Part shown: one piece after another, positions 6,080-10,005 of the stretch | Layout: each line of letters opens with the position of its first letter | Numbering within the stretch: position 1 is the first letter of the stretch | Assembly (NCBI GenBank): GCA_003136335.1 | Contig: PLEA01000541.1 | Location: 2,625 to 12,629 of the forward strand | Direction of reading: 5' to 3' | DNA: 10,005 bases | DNA from: Acidobacteriaceae bacterium | GTDB taxonomy: Bacteria; Acidobacteriota; Terriglobia; Terriglobales; SbA1 | Program-made: the position numbers and the translations under genes | Notes under the pieces: model-generated | Seen by the model: the letters and a program-made list of their open reading frames with translations, nothing else | Database searches by the model: none | What the model was told of the DNA's origin: nothing

Positions 6080-7945
6080 TCAGCCGAGATACCAGGGAAC
6101 GTTGATGACGCTAATCCGCTGGCTGCCTTGAAAGTACAAAAGTGCCTTCAGCGCGGAGGATCGGTGATTGTGTAACAGCAGGTGATACCAGCGTCGTTCC
6201 ATCAATTCTGGCAACACAACGGCGAAATGCTTGTCCGCGTTCTCGTTTTCCATTTTCAAGGCGTATTCCACGATCGGCTTGACCACAAATCGAAATGGCG
6301 ACTTCAGCAGCACCAACTCAGGAATTGGCAGATTTGCGTCTCTCGCGGGAGTTTCTACTAGTCTGGTCCAATTTCGACACAGGCTCTCGGTATCTTCTCC
6401 GCACTCCACATGGAGAATCTGGATTTGAGTGGACATACCCCAGGCGAAGCGCAGGGCTTTTTCGGACACGACACTCCAGCGATCCATGGGAATCAATACA
6501 ATGGGTGCGCAAAGGCCTTGAGTGTTGACTGGAACATCGGTACAGGTCTGCTTCTCGACGGCACCGTAATGCCGTTTGATGCCTGCCATCATTAGAATCA
6601 TCGCCGGAATTAGAATGATAGTGATCCAGGCGCCTTCCGTAAATTTCGCGATCAAGACGACGGTTAAAGTGATTGCGGTAGCGATGGCGCCCAGTCCATT
6701 CAGAAACATATTCCTGCGAGCGCCCGGGCCGCCCACCCTCTTCCAATGCGCCACCATGCCAGCCTGCGACAAGGTAAACGCCATAAATGCGCCTACGGCA
6801 TAGAGCGGGATCAGCCGATCGGTTATGCCGCCAAAAATGGCCAGCAGAACAGCAGTCAGGATCGCGAGCGCGTAGACCCCTTCTGCGAAGACCAGACGTC
6901 GCCCGCGTAGGGTGAGCGCATGCGGCAGGAACCCGTTGAGGGCGATGGCCCGGGAAAGCCGAGGAAAGTCGGCGAATGCGGTATTCGCCGACAGAGATAA
7001 CACGACGAGGATCGAGACGATACTGGTCCAATAAAAGGCGCCTTTTCCGGTGACCGCGGCAAGCAATTGTGAGAGCACACTCTGATAGCCTGCTGCACCC
7101 GGCACAGTCGCGGCAACGTCATAGGTTCGTACCAGATATGCGATCCCTAAAAGCATTACCATGAGGACGGCGATGATGATCGTCAAAGTCAAGCGCGCAT
7201 ACTTGTACGTCGGCTCCTTGAAAGCCATGACTCCATTGCTCACCGCTTCGACCCCGGTCATGGCGGTGCAACCAGAAGCGAAGGCACGTAAGAGAAGCCA
7301 TAGGCCAACGCCTGCCGTAGCTTGCATCAATCTCGGCGGCGCTACCACCGGAACTGGGTGTCCGCCCGCGGCGATCGCTTTAATCACGCCGACGGCGATC
7401 ATTCCCAGCATGCAAATTATGAACAGGTAGGTGGGGATCAGAAAGACCCCGCCCGTTTCCCGCGCTCCACGCAGATTAATCAGGGTAAGAACCGCCAGGA
7501 TTCCGAGACATATGATCAGCGTATGCGGTTGCAAGGAAGGAACTGCTGAAACGAGTGCGCCCACGCCGGCGGAGATTCCAACTGCCGCGGTCAGGACATA
7601 ATCGACCATCAGTGAGGCCGCCGCCAGCAGCCCCGCCCCTACTCCAAGATTTTCGCTGGCGACGGTATAGGAGCCACCTCCCTGCGGGTACGCTTCAATC
7701 GTTTGGCGATACGAGATGTAGACAATCGCCAACAGAACAATAATGCTGATGCTGATTGGCCAGATGTACGCTGCCCCGGCCATTCCCAAGGGGATAAGAA
7801 GAGTCAAAGCGGCTTCGGGGCCATAGGCTGCGGAACTCAGCGCGTCCAGGCCAAAGATAGGAATGCCCTTCGTGGGCCCGATTCTTTCAGCTTTCTCATC
7901 TTCCGTTGCGAGAGGACGCCCCAGGACCAGGTCGACAAGATTCAT
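6080..7945 (-). CDS. KimA-type APC superfamily transporter, probable potassium importer
   Basis: A 621-residue inner-membrane transporter with about 12 hydrophobic segments up to residue 460 and a soluble C-terminal domain (about 480-621). The match to Bacillus subtilis KimA (YdaO, 607 aa, a high-affinity H+/K+ symporter) is specific. GLDALSSAAYGPEA at 32-45 places Asp34 and Tyr41 where KimA has Asp36 and Tyr43. YPQGGGSYTVA at 86-96 is followed by VDYVLTAAVG with Asp115 and Thr119 (KimA Asp117, Thr121). MTGVEAVSNGV at 229-239 carries Thr230 and Glu233, and PLYAVGAF carries Tyr382, like KimA Tyr377. The C-terminal part contains VVLPELMERRWYH and ends INVPWYLG, as in KimA-type cytosolic domains. 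Potassium as substrate is inferred from these residues; other APC members carry amino acids. No clear ribosome site precedes the ATG. It shares a 247-bp divergent region with the HD-GYP gene. Confidence 0.88.
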   Translation of the reverse strand: MNLVDLVLGRPLATEDEKAERIGPTKGIPIFGLDALSSAAYGPEAALTLLIPLGMAGAAYIWPISISIIVLLAIVYISYRQTIEAYPQGGGSYTVASENLGVGAGLLAAASLMVDYVLTAAVGISAGVGALVSAVPSLQPHTLIICLGILAVLTLINLRGARETGGVFLIPTYLFIICMLGMIAVGVIKAIAAGGHPVPVVAPPRLMQATAGVGLWLLLRAFASGCTAMTGVEAVSNGVMAFKEPTYKYARLTLTIIIAVLMVMLLGIAYLVRTYDVAATVPGAAGYQSVLSQLLAAVTGKGAFYWTSIVSILVVLSLSANTAFADFPRLSRAIALNGFLPHALTLRGRRLVFAEGVYALAILTAVLLAIFGGITDRLIPLYAVGAFMAFTLSQAGMVAHWKRVGGPGARRNMFLNGLGAIATAITLTVVLIAKFTEGAWITIILIPAMILMMAGIKRHYGAVEKQTCTDVPVNTQGLCAPIVLIPMDRWSVVSEKALRFAWGMSTQIQILHVECGEDTESLCRNWTRLVETPARDANLPIPELVLLKSPFRFVVKPIVEYALKMENENADKHFAVVLPELMERRWYHLLLHNHRSSALKALLYFQGSQRISVINVPWYLG

Positions 7946-8069
7946 GACGACATTCTAGTTCACAACCTCTACGGTTCCGACCAGAGACTTGCCGGTATGG
8001 AGTTGACGCACCACTAAGGTCCGGCGACCCCACTGCCGATGATCAAGAGAGCGAGCGGGGAAAAAAGAG

Positions 8070-8126
8070 CAGTACATTTTGATTGGTACCGATATTACTG
8101 ACCGCAAGCGGGCAAACCGGCACCAA
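8070..8126. other. Overlapping inverted repeats in the shared leader of the transporter and HD-GYP genes
   Basis: TTGGTACCG (8083-8091) can pair with CGGCACCAA (8118-8126), 8 of 9 positions, enclosing a small CCGC-AA-GCGG inverted repeat (8102-8111). A second, mutually exclusive pairing joins CAGTA (8070-8074) with TACTG (8096-8100). Read on the minus strand toward the transporter gene, that second stem is followed after 3 nt by six Ts (complement of 8061-8066). On that strand the layout is a first hairpin, a competing weak stem, then a T-run, a crude attenuator shape. The second stem is only 5 bp with a 21-nt loop, so this is tentative. It matches no riboswitch class that I can name. Confidence 0.3.
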
Positions 8127-8168
8127 AAGACCTCGCCGTGAGCGATTCGAGTCTCCAAAGAGTACGTG

Positions 8169-8188
8169 GTATTCGGGAATACGAGGTG
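8169..8188 (+). promoter_or_regulatory. Palindrome abutting the ribosome site of the HD-GYP gene
   Basis: GTATTC-GG-GAATAC at 8169-8182 is a perfect inverted repeat. One base later comes GAGGTG (8184-8189 region), a good Shine-Dalgarno sequence with GAGG 6 nt from the GTG start at 8193, which fixes that start. As DNA the palindrome could be a regulator operator; as RNA it would make a 5-bp hairpin with a CGGG loop next to the ribosome site. Either could tune expression of the phosphodiesterase. Confidence 0.45.
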
Positions 8189-8192
8189 AACA

Positions 8193-9227
8193 GTGTTCCA
8201 TCAGTCGCAGCGGCCAATCACCAGCACCATTTTGGTCGCTGACGATCAAGCCGCAAATCGTGAGTTGCTAAGGGAGCTCCTGGCGGAGCAGGGATGCAAA
8301 GTGATTGCTGTGCCGGACGGAGCGGCGGCGGTTGAAGAACTTTCCCGAACCCAAGTGGACTTGGTACTTCTGGACGTGATGATGCCGCACCTGAATGGGT
8401 TTGAAGTATGCGAGAACATCAAGAAAAATCCGGACACGTATTTGATACCGGTAGTCATGATTACGGCGCTGTCTGACAAGCAGGACAGGCTGGAAGGCAT
8501 CCAGGCTGGAGCAGACGACTTTTTGAGCCGTCCCGTGGACCGAACGGAGCTGCTCGCTCGCGTAAGGTCACTTTTGAATCTTAAGCATCGCACGGACGAA
8601 CTGGAGAAGGCCGAGTCGGTCTTGTTCTCGCTGGCGTCAAGCATTGAAGGCAAAGATCCTTACACGCATGGTCATTGTGAACGCCTGGCAGAGTATTCGG
8701 TTCGGTTGGGAGAGCGCCTCAAGCTTTCTGAGGAGCAACTGATTGCGCTCCGCCGCGCTGGGGTCGTCCACGACGTGGGAAAAGTTTCGGTGCCGGATGC
8801 GATTCTTTTGAAGCCAGGACGTCTCAACACAGAGGAATGGACATTAATCAAGCAGCATCCTTTGGTGGGGGAGCGAATCTGCGCACCCTTGAAATCGTTC
8901 CGTTTTGTGCTTCCGATCATTCGCCACCATCACGAGAGATTCGACGGCTCCGGCTATCCCGATGGACTTCGGGGAGAGGAGATTCCCGGAACCGCCAGAG
9001 TGCTGCAAGTCGTCGATGTTTATGATGCGCTGACTACCGACAGGCCTTATAAAAAGGCGCTTTCTGTCACCGATGCACTTCAAACCATGAAGGAAGAGGT
9101 CGCCAAAGGCTGGTGGGATCCGCACATCTTTGACCAATTCGAGCGGCTGGTGAGCGGTGGTGCGGGAGACGCTTTGTCGCGAGGTACGGCCGCTGGACGT
9201 CAAAGGCTGAAGTTGGTGGCTGGATAA
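8193..9227 (+). CDS. Response regulator with HD-GYP c-di-GMP phosphodiesterase domain
   Basis: A 344-residue cytoplasmic two-component output protein, predicted to hydrolyse c-di-GMP when its receiver domain is phosphorylated. The receiver spans about 11-128: acidic pair Asp17-Asp18, phospho-acceptor Asp61 in LLDVMMP, and Thr91. The conserved switch lysine is replaced by Arg113 (FLSRPVD instead of the usual SKP). A short linker helix leads to the HD-GYP domain (about 145-322): His159 and His161, HDVGK at 193-197 with metal-binding His193 and Asp194, a later HH pair in RHHHERFDGSGYPDGL at 244-259 containing the GYP motif, and VVDVYDALTTDRPY at 273-286. The full set of metal-binding motifs suggests an active enzyme. 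The start is GTG, supported by GAGG at 6 nt. The layout is that of RpfG-like regulators. The sensor gene 101 bp downstream is a natural partner. Confidence 0.95.
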   Translation: MFHQSQRPITSTILVADDQAANRELLRELLAEQGCKVIAVPDGAAAVEELSRTQVDLVLLDVMMPHLNGFEVCENIKKNPDTYLIPVVMITALSDKQDRLEGIQAGADDFLSRPVDRTELLARVRSLLNLKHRTDELEKAESVLFSLASSIEGKDPYTHGHCERLAEYSVRLGERLKLSEEQLIALRRAGVVHDVGKVSVPDAILLKPGRLNTEEWTLIKQHPLVGERICAPLKSFRFVLPIIRHHHERFDGSGYPDGLRGEEIPGTARVLQVVDVYDALTTDRPYKKALSVTDALQTMKEEVAKGWWDPHIFDQFERLVSGGAGDALSRGTAAGRQRLKLVAG

Positions 9228-9264
9228 GAGCCAATCACCGGGCTAGTGGAGTCCACGCATTTCC

Positions 9265-9276
9265 GCGGCGCGCCGC
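9265..9276. repeat. 12-bp GC-rich palindrome between the regulator and sensor genes
   Basis: GCGGCGCGCCGC at 9265-9276 is a perfect palindrome in the 101-bp gap after the HD-GYP gene. A smaller GTGG-AGT-CCAC hairpin sits just before it at 9246-9256. No T-run follows closely, so this is not a textbook terminator, and the two genes may still be co-transcribed. Such GC palindromes also occur by chance in DNA of this composition. Confidence 0.25.
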
Positions 9277-9328
9277 CTGCATTCGCAAGGCTTTTCGCAT
9301 CCGCCTAGAGCAAACTTGAGGCGCCAAC

Positions 9329-10005
9329 ATGAAGTGGTCAATCGAAAAAAAGACCGGCGCGGGTCTGGCGGTAGCCGGAATGATTCTGCTGTTGGTGGCT
9401 GTGTTGTTGTACCGGAATGGACGCAGCTTCCTCGAAGCCAGCAACTGGGTGTCGCACACCCACGAGGTTCTGGCGGAACTGGAAGCGACCTTTTCGGCCA
9501 TAAGCGAGGCGCAGACCGCGGCGGGTGGTTACGTCATTACCCAACAGAAAACGTTTCGGGAAATACACCAGGCGACCGTCCTAGTGGTTCGTGCTCACCT
9601 TCAGCGACTCAAGTTTCTAATCTCCGATAACCCTAACCAGCAGCGCCGCCTTGCCTTGCTGGAAAGCGCGGTTGCCGTCGAGCTCGAATCGCTGCAAGAG
9701 AATATCGATTTGCGCGAACAAAAAGGATTTGAAGCGGCACAACGGCGAGTGGCGACAGGCATGGGCACCAAGCAGTTTTACCAGGTGCGGACAATCATTT
9801 CCGAGATGAAGCAAGAAGAGGAGGATCTGCTGAAACGTCGCGACCGGAATTTCCAAGCGAGTACTCAGAGGACAAGCCTGACGCTCGCCTGCGTGGTCTT
9901 CCTGGGGTTACTGTTGCTAGGCCTGGTTTATTTCGTGCTGCTGCGAGGCGTCCCCGCCCGCAGGCGGGCGGAAGAGTTGTTACAGGAGAGCGAAGAGCGG
10001 CACCG
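9329..10005 (+). CDS. CHASE3 membrane sensor, N-terminal part of a probable histidine kinase
   Basis: An open frame begins at ATG 9329 (GAGG 7 nt upstream) and runs off the window, giving 225 residues. It has a first membrane helix at about 10-28, an extracytoplasmic helical domain at about 36-178, a second membrane helix at about 183-205, then RRRAEELLQESEERH, the typical lead-in to a PAS domain. The outer domain fits CHASE3: it starts NWVSHTHEVL, and ISEAQTAAGGYVIT at 58-71 replaces the usual AETGQRGYLLTG motif, so several consensus residues are changed. The kinase core is outside the window; a diguanylate cyclase output instead of a histidine kinase is possible. Its position right after a response regulator gene argues for a kinase. 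The signal sensed is unknown. Confidence 0.85.
   Translation, partial: MKWSIEKKTGAGLAVAGMILLLVAVLLYRNGRSFLEASNWVSHTHEVLAELEATFSAISEAQTAAGGYVITQQKTFREIHQATVLVVRAHLQRLKFLISDNPNQQRRLALLESAVAVELESLQENIDLREQKGFEAAQRRVATGMGTKQFYQVRTIISEMKQEEEDLLKRRDRNFQASTQRTSLTLACVVFLGLLLLGLVYFVLLRGVPARRRAEELLQESEERH

Noticed and set aside
6318..7031. 237-codon alternative frame inside the KimA-like gene
   Set aside because: It is an Arg/Ser/His-rich overlapping translation on the same strand as the strongly supported transporter frame, with no recognisable domain.
8100..8160. Possible c-di-GMP-I (GEMM) riboswitch before the HD-GYP gene, from ACCGCAAGCGGGCAAACC
   Set aside because: The 5' GGGCAAACC piece matches the GEMM core, but the second required core (GGACGCAAAGCC after a short hairpin) and its tetraloop receptor are absent. 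An Infernal search with the Rfam c-di-GMP-I model would settle it; I expect no hit.
7946..8192. c-di-AMP (ydaO) riboswitch before the KimA-like gene
   Set aside because: The conserved ydaO core blocks are not recognisable on the minus strand, and the 247-bp region is shared with a divergent gene.
1..10005. CRISPR array, transposon ends, tRNA or attachment site
   Set aside because: No regularly spaced direct repeats, transposase frame, cloverleaf or integrase was seen on either strand.

Overview
This window looks like chromosomal DNA from an Acidobacteriota (Terriglobia-like) bacterium. That assignment is inferred from three things: a truncated secreted beta-propeller protein whose N-terminus resembles proteins I associate with that phylum, a short pilin-like protein of a type I associate with it, and short palindromic repeats between genes. 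The DNA is moderately GC-rich by eye. I see no rRNA, tRNA, CRISPR array, transposase or phage gene.

Layout. Bases 1-84 hold the possible 3' end of a plus-strand gene, meeting a minus-strand block at a short hairpin. The block at 112-3562, transcribed leftward, is a molybdate ABC transporter: modA (periplasmic binding protein), modB (permease) and modC (ATPase), followed 29 bp later by a small membrane-anchored pilin-like gene. Both gaps inside the mod cluster (modA-modB and modB-modC) are loose and carry palindromic or low-complexity repeat elements. Divergent from modA, 3741-4254 is a pseudogene: the first ~157 codons of a large secreted BNR/beta-propeller protein, joined out of frame to what may be its last few codons. 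An imperfect inverted repeat (4285-4347) separates it from lhgO, an FAD-dependent L-2-hydroxyglutarate oxidase/dehydrogenase.

Convergent with lhgO and only 13 bp away is a second minus-strand unit. A KimA-type APC potassium transporter (6080-7945) is followed 36 bp later by a cytidine-deaminase-fold enzyme (5600-6043) that closely matches yeast-type cytosine deaminase. Divergent from the transporter, across a 247-bp region with several inverted repeats, is a REC-HD-GYP response regulator predicted to degrade c-di-GMP (8193-9227). It is followed on the same strand by the N-terminal part of a CHASE3 membrane sensor, almost certainly a histidine kinase, running off the window end (9329-10005).

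Functions: molybdate uptake for molybdenum cofactor, recycling of L-2-hydroxyglutarate to 2-oxoglutarate, potassium uptake next to pyrimidine salvage, and a probable two-component system controlling c-di-GMP. I found no convincing new defence or mobile system. The best leads are the yeast-type cytosine deaminase behind a KimA-like transporter, the both-ends-left pseudogene, and the structured region between the transporter and HD-GYP genes.
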